From: Candidatus Babeliales bacterium
Lineage (GTDB): Bacteria > Babelota > Babeliae > Babelales > Vermiphilaceae
Assembly: GCA_020049835.1 (NCBI GenBank)
Contig: JAGVLK010000006.1
Location: 1-40,228, forward strand
Length of the DNA stretch: 40,228 nucleotides
Reading direction: 5' to 3'
Part shown: positions 34,000 through 40,228 of the stretch, one piece after another
How positions within the stretch are numbered: position 1 is the stretch's first letter
How the letters are laid out: each line of letters opens with the position of its first letter
Program-made: the position numbers and the translations under genes
Notes under the pieces: generated by a model
What the model was told of the DNA's origin: nothing
Seen by the model: the letters and a program-made list of their open reading frames with translations, nothing else
Database searches by the model: none

Positions 34000-34028
34000 G
34001 AGGTCATAACGTTTGTTATGGCCTCTTC
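34000..34028 (+). terminator. Terminator hairpin after the 33.0-34.0 kb pair
   Basis: GAGGTCATAAC pairs with GTTATGGCCTC (11 pairs, one T-G) around GTTT, followed by the weak tail TTCTTG. It could also serve the opposing phosphatase gene, whose stop lies at 34059. Confidence 0.65.
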
Positions 34029-34058
34029 TTGCATAACGGCATGCGTTGCTAACGTTTA

Positions 34059-34634
34059 TTATTTTTTGCTTGGCTTATGCAAGACCGGCACACAATTGGG
34101 TAAACCAACGAGTGGTAATCCTAATGCATCCTGGATGGCGCGATACACACCGCCATGTGCCACAATTAAGACCGGCCCCGGTAGTTCAAGTGCTTGCTGG
34201 ATTGCCTTCATAACGCGCTGTGTAAAGAGCGTCCATGGTTCTACTCCTTCAGCTTGATATGCCCCACTACGCCATTTATCAACCCATGCCGGATCACTTT
34301 TGGGTGTGCCTTCTAAAGATCCCAAGAAACCTTCTTTAAGATCATCAATATATACGATTGGTGCAGAAATCGCTTGCGCAATAATCTGAGCTGTTTGTGC
34401 AGCGCGCAATAACGGGCTTGATGCAATGGTTGCTATACCTTTGTTCTGTATCATTGCAGCAGCTTTACGTGCCTGTTCAATGCCATGATTATTTAATGGA
34501 ATATCCGTTCGTCCCTGAAACAGATTCAAATTGTTCCAATCAGTTTCTCCATGACGCAGATAATAAAATGGGGTACTGAAAAGATCTGATTCGATGCAGG
34601 GTTCAAATTCGTTTATACAGTTTGAGCTCTTCAT
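34059..34634 (-). CDS. Histidine phosphatase (phosphoglycerate mutase-like), 191 aa
   Basis: Branch 1 histidine phosphatase. The phospho-accepting histidine is in YLRHGETDWN (H28), the arginine in SSPLLRAAQTA (R77), the acid in LKEGFLGSLEG (E101) and the second histidine in VAHGG (H160): the full catalytic set. DIPLNNHGIEQA is typical of GpmB/CobC-like members. No leader, so cytosolic. Substrate (sugar phosphate, cofactor precursor or other) cannot be told. It lies 23 bases after the 121-aa gene on the same strand, at the end of a run of four minus-strand genes (36823 to 34059). Confidence 0.9.
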   Translation of the reverse strand: MKSSNCINEFEPCIESDLFSTPFYYLRHGETDWNNLNLFQGRTDIPLNNHGIEQARKAAAMIQNKGIATIASSPLLRAAQTAQIIAQAISAPIVYIDDLKEGFLGSLEGTPKSDPAWVDKWRSGAYQAEGVEPWTLFTQRVMKAIQQALELPGPVLIVAHGGVYRAIQDALGLPLVGLPNCVPVLHKPSKK

Positions 34635-34657
34635 TTTTTAGATTGACTTTGCGTTAT

Positions 34658-35023
34658 TTATAATTGTTTCGTATAACGTCGTTCACGTTCAAGTGCAGCG
34701 GCATAACTAAATTGAAAAAAATAATCATGCCAAATTTTATCGCTTGTTTTATATACGTTATCATATACAAAGTAATCAATTAAGCATTCGCGCGTGCGCA
34801 CAAGCTCTCTGCGAGTGGAGCGTTTATGCTTAGGGTCCAGAATAGTCAATGTCAAAAGTTCCAATACGCGTTCAAATGCGGCCTTGCTATAGTTTGTATC
34901 TTTGTCTCTCCAATGAATAGTGCGATCAATATCGGCACCGACATTAGCCAATTGCACAAACAAGGATTTTTTAAACCACGATTCAGTAGTTAATCCGACG
35001 TGATGTTTTAACGGGATATTCAT
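34658..35023 (-). CDS. Conserved hypothetical protein, 121 aa, copy A
   Basis: Unknown family. It is 109/121 identical (about 90%) to the gene at 38086-38451. Highly charged, helical, with KHHVGLT near the start, LANVGADIDRTI, and a long invariant stretch (about 62-108, including DPKHKRSTRREL and DNVYKTSDKIW). No leader. Here it stands without the DUF5674 partner that precedes copy B, and lies between a methyltransferase (89 bases upstream) and a phosphatase (23 bases downstream). The many differences clustered at the two ends and the invariant middle suggest selection on a functional core. It could be a nucleic-acid or ribosome-associated protein given its basic, histidine-rich character; that is a guess. 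Confidence 0.82.
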   Translation of the reverse strand: MNIPLKHHVGLTTESWFKKSLFVQLANVGADIDRTIHWRDKDTNYSKAAFERVLELLTLTILDPKHKRSTRRELVRTRECLIDYFVYDNVYKTSDKIWHDYFFQFSYAAALERERRYTKQL

Positions 35024-35112
35024 ATTACTTTTTTGCGCATAACAATAGTGATTTGAGTGTTTTACAGTAATAAGTATAGCTTCTTTTAAAGTAGGGACAA
35101 GTTAAAACTCGG

Positions 35113-35910
35113 TTAATTATAAGCAATGACAATTAAATTTTTTGAGCTCGGGGTGCCTGGCTTAAGGGTGTAATTATCATAAAAATGAATGTATGTGTAG
35201 CCGCATTGTTTTAATAATTTCTCAATATATTCCATCGAATAGATTTTTAATGGAAATAATGAATCATGCGTTAAATTGCTTGAAGTAAAAGAAACGTTTG
35301 ATAAACAAATGTTTGTTGATCGATCAAGTTCCCACTTCATTGTGCGCATAATATCACCATAGCATTCGGTTTTTTCGCCCGATGATTGTGGATTGTACAG
35401 ATCTAGAATTAGCATTCCATTTTTATTGAGATGTCTTTTGATATTTTGTAAGGTAGCTAAAGCATCCTCATCTGTAAGATTATGGTTAAAGACTGCAAAC
35501 ATCGATATGATGGCGTCAAATTTTTCATTAAGATCGAAATTGTGCATATTCGCTTGAACAACTCTACTTTTAACTTTTGATTGTGCTAACTCAAGCATTT
35601 CTTGATTTATATCAACACCTACGCATGTATATCCAAATTGTTCCAAACCCGCCAGGTGAGTTCCTGTCCCACAGCCCAAATCTAATATGGTCAACGCTCC
35701 ATGTTTAGACAATAATTCATGTATATAAACTGTTTCCAGATCATATTTTTTAATGGTATAAAATCGATCATAGTATTGAGCATACGTACTATACATGGCA
35801 TGAGATGATGGATTTATACAGTTGGTGTATTGTTGCATTAATGACACAAGAATTATCCAAAGAAATAGGGTATGTTTTTTTATAATAATAAATTTTTCAG
35901 TTTTATTCAT
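35113..35910 (-). CDS. SAM-dependent methyltransferase, possibly exported or anchored, 265 aa
   Basis: Class I methyltransferase. Motif I ILDLGCGTGTH (75-85), acidic end of strand 2 GVDIN (D100), then MFAVFNH and a GMLILDLYNP strand. The start at 35910 overlaps the upstream kinase gene by eight bases and adds a hydrophobic leader (HTLFLWIILVSLMQQYTNC) in front of the usual YAQYYDRFY beginning of this family. An internal Met39 would give a plain cytosolic enzyme. Small-molecule or protein substrate is unknown. Co-transcribed with the APH-type kinase. Confidence 0.87.
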   Translation of the reverse strand: MNKTEKFIIIKKHTLFLWIILVSLMQQYTNCINPSSHAMYSTYAQYYDRFYTIKKYDLETVYIHELLSKHGALTILDLGCGTGTHLAGLEQFGYTCVGVDINQEMLELAQSKVKSRVVQANMHNFDLNEKFDAIISMFAVFNHNLTDEDALATLQNIKRHLNKNGMLILDLYNPQSSGEKTECYGDIMRTMKWELDRSTNICLSNVSFTSSNLTHDSLFPLKIYSMEYIEKLLKQCGYTYIHFYDNYTLKPGTPSSKNLIVIAYN

Positions 35911-36823
35911 TGTTTGCTCGCGTGTGCATTTCAGAATTTAAAAAGAAATTATCAAGAAATTGTCGATTATAGTGATACGTATCTGCATGAATATTTTGCC
36001 AGGTGCCTTGATGGAACGTAAAACCAACAAGGGCTAAAGCCCTATCGAAGAGCAAGAGCGGCATTATAGCGTTGTATTCAGGTACGGGCCGTATGCTGGC
36101 ATATCCATCAAGAAACGACTGTTTATGAATAGGATCAATCGGTATGTTACCATATTCCAAGAAACAAAAATCCTCTTGCGCAAAGCCTGCATATGCTCCG
36201 GACCAATCGATAATGCCATTAATTTTGCCATTGTGTGCAATAAGATTACCGCGCCGAAAATCGCGATGGGTTATGCATGGACCATCTACATTAAGCAGCA
36301 GATCAAGATGTGTATCAAGATAGTTTTGGCATTGCTCAAGAAACGTTTGCGGCAAATGATTTTTGCACTCAGTCAATGCTTCGTTAAATTTATGCACAAA
36401 ATAGGGTTGCGGATCGGGGTTCAAGCTATCAGGATGGATAAGATCTCCGTAACCGGCAGTACGATTAAGATGGACGCGTGCAAGAATTGACCCGGCCTCA
36501 TACATCAGCTCATTGGTCAGATCTGTTTGCGTGAGCAGGTTGCCTTCCAGATATTGCATTAAAATAGCGCCATCAATGCCATCGGTTGGTTCTACAACTT
36601 GTATAATACGTGGTACCGGTAAGGTGTCAGCAAAGTGGGTTAAAAAATAAAGCTCGCGGTAATAATGCCGAGTGCGTTTGCATATTTTTAAAATAAGCTG
36701 TTCGTTGGTAGGTAGTGTAACTTTATATACCGTTGCAACCATCGCATCAGCATGATCGATACGCGTAAACGTCGCATTCTGCAGATTAAGACGCTTTGTG
36801 TACAAAGCGATGTTATTATCCAT
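35903..36823 (-). CDS. APH-family phosphotransferase (aminoglycoside/choline kinase-like), 306 aa
   Basis: Kinase-like fold of the APH family. Catalytic loop THRDFRRGN (H186, D188, N193) and metal-binding IIDWSGA (D206). The N-lobe lysine is probably in LILKICK (near 44-48) with an RELYFL helix. Members phosphorylate aminoglycosides, choline, homoserine, fructosamine and other small molecules; I cannot choose. The start at 36823 follows AGGA at six bases. It overlaps the methyltransferase by eight bases, suggesting a modifying pair acting on one substrate (inference). Confidence 0.88.
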   Translation of the reverse strand: MDNNIALYTKRLNLQNATFTRIDHADAMVATVYKVTLPTNEQLILKICKRTRHYYRELYFLTHFADTLPVPRIIQVVEPTDGIDGAILMQYLEGNLLTQTDLTNELMYEAGSILARVHLNRTAGYGDLIHPDSLNPDPQPYFVHKFNEALTECKNHLPQTFLEQCQNYLDTHLDLLLNVDGPCITHRDFRRGNLIAHNGKINGIIDWSGAYAGFAQEDFCFLEYGNIPIDPIHKQSFLDGYASIRPVPEYNAIMPLLLFDRALALVGFTFHQGTWQNIHADTYHYNRQFLDNFFLNSEMHTRANNE

Positions 36824-36863
36824 GGAATGTCCTATGCTTCTATAATATCTATATTATATCATA

Positions 36864-36869
36864 TATAAT
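36864..36869 (+). promoter_or_regulatory. Candidate -10 box for the 2H phosphoesterase/Tag operon
   Basis: A perfect TATAAT 40 bases before the ATG at 36910, in an AT-rich divergent spacer of 86 bases. The -35 (TATAAT at 36841, 17 bases away) is poor. Confidence 0.4.
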
Positions 36870-36909
36870 GTTTATGCGCATCATTGGTAAGAAATAAACG
36901 AGGAATAAA

Positions 36910-37455
36910 ATGACAAAAATCACCATGTATTATGTGGCCATACCGGTTACATTAACCGACGCACAAGAAGGTTTTCGTGATCTGTATGATCCAAAATATG
37001 GTGTCAATGAAGCTCATGCTACCTTGGTGGCGCCATTTTCTGCAAAGTTAATGACACCCGAACTTGACGAGCATTTCAGCATGGTAAGTAGCGAATTTCA
37101 TAAACAGGAAATAACAGCTCAAGGTTTTTATATCAGCGATAGCGGCTATATCTTTTATACGTTTGATGAAAATAGTAATACGCTATTAACAGCAATAAAA
37201 AAACGCTTACATGAACATTCGGCGCTTGATGAGCACCAGCACCAACATCAATGGAGTTTTTTACCGCATATTACGCTGGGCAAATTTGAAGAAGAACGTA
37301 GGGTACCCGAGTTAGTGCGGTCTGTGCTACCGGAATTGTGCCATTCGCGTGTGATGAACTTCGATCGTTTTCGTCTTTATGCCATTTTGAATGAAGCTTC
37401 ACAACGTGCGCATGTAAAAGATTATCTTCTTCAAAAGAAAGTATATACCCAATGA
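36910..37455 (+). CDS. 2H phosphoesterase (2'-5' RNA ligase/LigT-like), 181 aa
   Basis: A two-histidine phosphoesterase. The two H-x-T-x motifs are HATL (H36) and HITL (H120), about 84 residues apart, as in the family. Members cleave or form 2',5' or cyclic phosphodiester bonds in RNA or nucleotides. Length is normal and there is no leader. ATG 36910 follows AGGAATAAA. Its stop overlaps the next start (ATGA at 37452-37455), so it is coupled to the Tag gene. A nucleic-acid repair or nucleotide-processing role fits that pairing. Confidence 0.87.
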   Translation: MTKITMYYVAIPVTLTDAQEGFRDLYDPKYGVNEAHATLVAPFSAKLMTPELDEHFSMVSSEFHKQEITAQGFYISDSGYIFYTFDENSNTLLTAIKKRLHEHSALDEHQHQHQWSFLPHITLGKFEEERRVPELVRSVLPELCHSRVMNFDRFRLYAILNEASQRAHVKDYLLQKKVYTQ

Positions 37456-38033
37456 TAAAAAAACGTTGTTTTGGCGATAAACTGGGCCAAACAGTATATG
37501 CCGATTACCATGATAATGAATGGGGCATTCCCGTGCATGATGATCGTCATTTGTTTGAAATGTTAATACTTGAAGGAGCGCAAGCAGGGCTCAGTTGGGA
37601 GACGGTGCTCAAAAAACGACAAGGATATCGTAATGCATTTCATAATTTTGATGCAACAAAGATTGCAGCACTATCAGACGCTCAATTAGAAGTATTACGC
37701 AATGACGTGGCAATTATTCGTAATCGCTTAAAAATTAATAGTGTACGTCAAAATGCGCGCGTTTTTTTGAACATTCAACAGGAGTTTGGTTCGTTCGATC
37801 GTTATGTTTGGCGCTTTGTGCATGATAAACCGCTCATCAACCATCCAAAAACCTTTAAAGAAGTGCCGTCAAGCACACCCGAAAGTGATGCATTATCTAA
37901 AGATCTTAAAAAACGTGGCATGACTTTTGTAGGTTCTACCATCATATATGCCTTTATGCAAGCAGTTGGCATGGTGAACGATCATCTGCAGGATTGTTGG
38001 CGCTCAAGCTATAACCAAAAGGAAAACGCTTGA
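37452..38033 (+). CDS. tag: DNA-3-methyladenine glycosylase I, 193 aa
   Basis: Base-excision repair enzyme that removes 3-methyladenine. The family's zinc snap is present: Cys6 and His20 near the N-terminus (RCFG, YHDNEWG), His178 and Cys182 near the end (NDHLQDC). The catalytic and binding segments YHDNEWGIPVHDD, EGAQAGLSWETVLKKR and GMTFVGSTIIYAFMQAVGMVNDH are near-consensus. Length matches the family (about 187-195). Coupled to the 2H phosphoesterase by an ATGA overlap. Confidence 0.96.
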   Translation: MIKKRCFGDKLGQTVYADYHDNEWGIPVHDDRHLFEMLILEGAQAGLSWETVLKKRQGYRNAFHNFDATKIAALSDAQLEVLRNDVAIIRNRLKINSVRQNARVFLNIQQEFGSFDRYVWRFVHDKPLINHPKTFKEVPSSTPESDALSKDLKKRGMTFVGSTIIYAFMQAVGMVNDHLQDCWRSSYNQKENA

Positions 38034-38085
38034 TATCTCATGGATTAGTAAGATTATCCGATTAGAGCAGGTTGGTTCAAATTGT

Positions 38086-38451
38086 TTATAGTTTTTGACT
38101 GTAGCGTCGTTCACGTTCAAGTCCAGCAGCATAGCTAAACTGAAAAAAATAATCATGCCAAATTTTGTCGCTTGTTTTATACACATTATCATATACAAAA
38201 TAATCGATTAAGCATTCACGTGTCCGAACGAGCTCTCTACGAGTAGATCGTTTATGCTTAGGATCAAGAATGGTCAAACTTAAAAGTTCCAATACACGTT
38301 CAAATGCGTCTTTGCTATATTGTGTATTTTTGTCTCTCCAATTAATAGTGCGATCAATATCCGCGCCAACATTGGCTAATTGCACAAACAAAGATTTTTT
38401 AAACCACGCTTCAGGAGTTAATCCGACGTGATGCTTTAATGAAATATTCAT
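38086..38451 (-). CDS. Conserved hypothetical protein, 121 aa, copy B, coupled to DUF5674
   Basis: Twelve differences over 121 residues from copy A at 34658-35023. The DNA is also clearly similar over the whole gene. Unlike copy A, it is translationally coupled to a DUF5674 gene upstream (its ATG lies inside that gene's last codons, four-base ATGA overlap at 38448-38451). A small basic protein plus a small acidic protein with a four-base overlap is the layout of toxin-antitoxin and similar two-protein modules; no known toxin motif is visible. Confidence 0.85.
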   Translation of the reverse strand: MNISLKHHVGLTPEAWFKKSLFVQLANVGADIDRTINWRDKNTQYSKDAFERVLELLSLTILDPKHKRSTRRELVRTRECLIDYFVYDNVYKTSDKIWHDYFFQFSYAAGLERERRYSQKL

Positions 38452-38792
38452 CGCTTTACCAATTGATGAACAATTTTGATAATTACTGCGCGTGTGTGAT
38501 CGTTTTCAACTCCACGGCTATGATTTTCCCATGCCGGGCGCATATTAATCATAGAGTCAAAAACAATAAATGAATCCGTACCGAATTTATCAGGAAAAAG
38601 ATTTATGCCCCACAAATGCTCTTGTTTAGAATCTTGGTCTAAAAGGAGTTCTTCTTGGTCAGAGTGCATCGGCGCATCAACCACCATAATGCCTTTTTCT
38701 ATGTCAACGACTGCTTTTACAAGCCCACCAAACATAGTATTTGACATCTGTTGTAATTCTGCAACAGAGATGCTTTGCTCTACAATCTGCAT
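38448..38792 (-). CDS. DUF5674 family protein, 114 aa
   Basis: The whole protein matches the pattern of DUF5674 as I remember it: MFGGLVKAVVDIEKGIM (near 20-36), LLLDQDSKQEHLWGINLFPD (near 49-68), FIVFDSMINMRP (near 75-86) and NHSRGVEN. ATG 38792 follows AGAGGA at five bases; an in-frame TTG 15 bases upstream is rejected. Acidic and without leader. Family function is not established; it is frequent in genomes of small host-dependent or candidate-phylum bacteria. Coupled to copy B of the 121-aa protein. Confidence 0.88.
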   Translation of the reverse strand: MQIVEQSISVAELQQMSNTMFGGLVKAVVDIEKGIMVVDAPMHSDQEELLLDQDSKQEHLWGINLFPDKFGTDSFIVFDSMINMRPAWENHSRGVENDHTRAVIIKIVHQLVKR

Positions 38793-38885
38793 ATTATTCC
38801 TCTGCAAATAACGATTTTGGTTTAGGTTTCTATACTATTATAGTATAGCCCGCTTTTAAAAATAGTGTATTTTCGCATGTTTATT

Positions 38886-38914
38886 CTGATAACATGGTTA
38901 AGGGGCGCTAAAAT
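38886..38914 (+). promoter_or_regulatory. Candidate promoter of the lipoprotein gene
   Basis: CTGATA (38886-38891), a 17-base spacer, then TAAAAT (38909-38914). It lies about 29 bases before the ATG at 38943. Confidence 0.4.
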
Positions 38915-38942
38915 AAGTAAAGATTTTTGTAGAGGACTGTGA

Positions 38943-39737
38943 ATGCACGTGCGTAATCTCTGCTTATATGGTTGGTTTTTGTGTTTGCTGCCAGCATGTA
39001 TTGTAGATGATAAAAAGATAGCGATGGAGTCACTCATTGTTCAGGTTCCATTGGACAGTGCTATTATTACTAAACTACAAACAAGTCTTAAGCCGGTAAT
39101 TGAAAACATTATTCAGCAAGAGCTTGCTGCATATACGTTGGATAAAGATGTTCCACCATTTTTCTTTAAAAAAAGACAAGCGATAACGATCTATTATCTG
39201 AATGACTTTGATGTTGAGGGCAGAGTTGATCTGTATACACACATTGATGCTTTGGTTAAAAACAGTTCGCCAAAAGCAGCTTCATTAACAAGCAATTTAG
39301 CTTTTTTTGGCGAAGATGCCATGGGTGAACGTGCGTTAACAGATCTGGTTGTAATGATTGATGATCCAAACAAAGAACTTTTTGCGTTAAACGCAGCAAT
39401 GAAAAGCAGTATGCATAAACTTAATGAAGATTATAAAAAGACTCATAAAAACAGTTTATATGATATTGCAAAAAGCGAGCGCTTTGCGTATAAACCACAT
39501 CTTTCTTTGGGGCATTTGCGCGCGAACTACATCAAGGCACTTATCCCGGATAAGGATCTTGCAGAGCAAACACTTGTCCGTATAAAACAACGTATTCTTG
39601 ATAGCGTTACCGCAGAGTTGCAAAAACTATTTCTTACAGAAAGTAATGTACTTAGTATGCATGGCATCAATGTATATGATTTGAAAACAAGAGATTATAT
39701 TAAGAGAGCAGACTTTGCATACAAATTTCACGAATAA
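38943..39737 (+). CDS. Lipoprotein related to 2H phosphoesterases, one catalytic histidine missing, 264 aa
   Basis: The leader GWFLCLLPAC ends in a lipobox (LPAC, Cys19), so it is probably a membrane lipoprotein. The body resembles a 2H phosphoesterase: a first strand QAITIYYLND (79-88), where the family has His-x-Thr-x but Ala80 stands in the histidine position, and a second motif PHLSLG with His186. With only one of the two histidines it is likely catalytically inactive or a binding protein. ATG 38943 follows AGAGGA. Its insert between the motifs (about 100 residues) is near the family length. The intact relative at 36910 lies 1.5 kb away, but the two are not close in sequence. Confidence 0.75.
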   Translation: MHVRNLCLYGWFLCLLPACIVDDKKIAMESLIVQVPLDSAIITKLQTSLKPVIENIIQQELAAYTLDKDVPPFFFKKRQAITIYYLNDFDVEGRVDLYTHIDALVKNSSPKAASLTSNLAFFGEDAMGERALTDLVVMIDDPNKELFALNAAMKSSMHKLNEDYKKTHKNSLYDIAKSERFAYKPHLSLGHLRANYIKALIPDKDLAEQTLVRIKQRILDSVTAELQKLFLTESNVLSMHGINVYDLKTRDYIKRADFAYKFHE

Positions 39738-39747
39738 TGTCTTTATA

Positions 39748-40158
39748 TCAACGTTGTGCATGTAGTAAGATTGGTAATGTACTGCATATGGCAGAAAGCT
39801 GATCATAGTCTTCACGATTTGTTAATACGATAATGGTAATGTTCTCATCAACGATATGCATAACTTTTGATGCATATCCTACAAGCGCACCGCTATATTC
39901 AAACACTCGTTTGCCGGATGATGTATCAATAAACCATCCATATCCATGCCATCTGGTTGCAGCGTTTTCCATAATAATGTGCGAATCCAGTAAGATATTT
40001 AAACTTTCGCTGCTTATTATATTTCCCGAAAATAATCCTTGCATCCATCTATGCATATCCGTGATAGATGCGTACAAATCGCCGCTTCCCACTAAAGTTA
40101 AGGGGTTATGTATTGAAGGAGCATTGCAAAGTTTATTTAACCTGACAGAAAACCCCAC
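39748..40158 (-). pseudogene. Serine hydrolase (beta-lactamase family) C-terminal fragment, 5' end replaced by a palindromic element
   Basis: About 130 residues matching the C-terminal third of class C beta-lactamase-related serine hydrolases: GSGDLYASITDMHRWM, then GYGWFID, a SGALVGYASKV motif in the place of the family's H-x-G-G box, and IIVLTNRED. The N-terminal part with the S-x-x-K nucleophile and Y-x-N motif is missing. Upstream of about 40141 the sequence is an inverted-repeat element (40141-40228) that brings a stop codon in frame. Only a GTG within the element could start it. It is therefore a broken gene; the missing part may lie beyond the element outside the window. Confidence 0.75.
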
Positions 40159-40228
40159 GGCTTTTTAAGCCTGGGGATGAATGGCAGGTGAGCGCGGTCG
40201 ATAGCGCTCACAAAAAGCTCGGTTAAAA
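40141..40228. mobile_element. Palindromic insertion element, partial (runs off the window)
   Basis: CCTGACA (40141-40147) pairs with TGGCAGG (40182-40188, one mismatch) around a strong hairpin (CCCCA, C bulge, GGCTT-TTT-AAGCC, TGGGG) followed by GGGGATGAAT. A second perfect 8-bp hairpin (GTGAGCGC/GCGCTCAC) lies at 40188-40211. This is the layout of the element at 7941-8083 and shares its CTTGGGGATGAAT/CTGGGGATGAAT string. It interrupts the serine hydrolase gene. From memory it resembles IS200/IS605-type ends or the 3' end of a TnpB guide RNA. Confidence 0.5.

Noticed and set aside
38822-39037. Minus-strand open frame of 71 codons opposite the lipoprotein start
   Set aside because: Antisense to a gene with a clear lipobox, ribosome-binding site and family motif; no own support.

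Overview
The window most likely comes from a host-dependent (intracellular) bacterium of the Candidatus Dependentiae (TM6) / Babeliae type. This is inferred from gene content only: a tlc-type ATP/ADP translocase, moderately AT-rich DNA, very many small exported proteins of unknown function, and many ordinary enzyme folds that start with a signal peptide. The first ~690 bases hold the 3' end of a 23S rRNA gene and a complete 5S rRNA gene with a terminator.

Layout: 0.8-5.5 kb holds a small hypothetical gene, a repeat-derived spacer, an exported J-domain protein and a very large, internally duplicated CPBP (CAAX-type) membrane protease. 5.7-9.8 kb holds a secreted caspase-like (clan CD) protease candidate, a duplicated membrane protein and a small exported protein. 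9.8-17.8 kb is one minus-strand run of eight closely spaced genes: an exported degenerate AAA protein, an exported intact AAA+ ATPase, a ~1190-residue exported protein built like a polymorphic toxin, two paralogous small proteins placed like immunity genes, and three small hypotheticals. 18.1-20.7 kb holds an exported alpha/beta hydrolase and the ATP/ADP translocase. 20.9-23.7 kb holds an ABC exporter whose permease is cut by one in-frame TAG, and a NagZ-like glycosidase. 23.8-27.0 kb holds two tandem exported AAA+ ATPases of a different subfamily. 27-34 kb is a mosaic of small exported genes (GNAT, cupin, Nudix, glucokinase-like, hypotheticals), including a duplicated gene-plus-promoter unit. 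34-38.8 kb holds mostly cytosolic enzymes (histidine phosphatase, methyltransferase, APH-type kinase, 2H phosphoesterase, 3-methyladenine glycosylase) and two 90% identical copies of an unknown 121-residue protein, one coupled to DUF5674. The window ends with a lipoprotein related to 2H phosphoesterases and a serine hydrolase gene cut by a palindromic element.

The main biological theme is export. Folds that need ATP, acetyl-CoA, SAM or nucleotides (AAA+, GNAT, Nudix, glucokinase, methyltransferase, J domain) carry N-terminal hydrophobic leaders. If these are real, the enzymes work in the periplasm or inside a host cell. Together with the ATP/ADP translocase this fits a parasite that uses host metabolites. 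The strongest candidate for an undescribed system is the eight-gene operon at 9.8-17.8 kb (AAA pair, giant exported protein, putative immunity pair). All functional statements rest on motif reading by eye; no database search was run.
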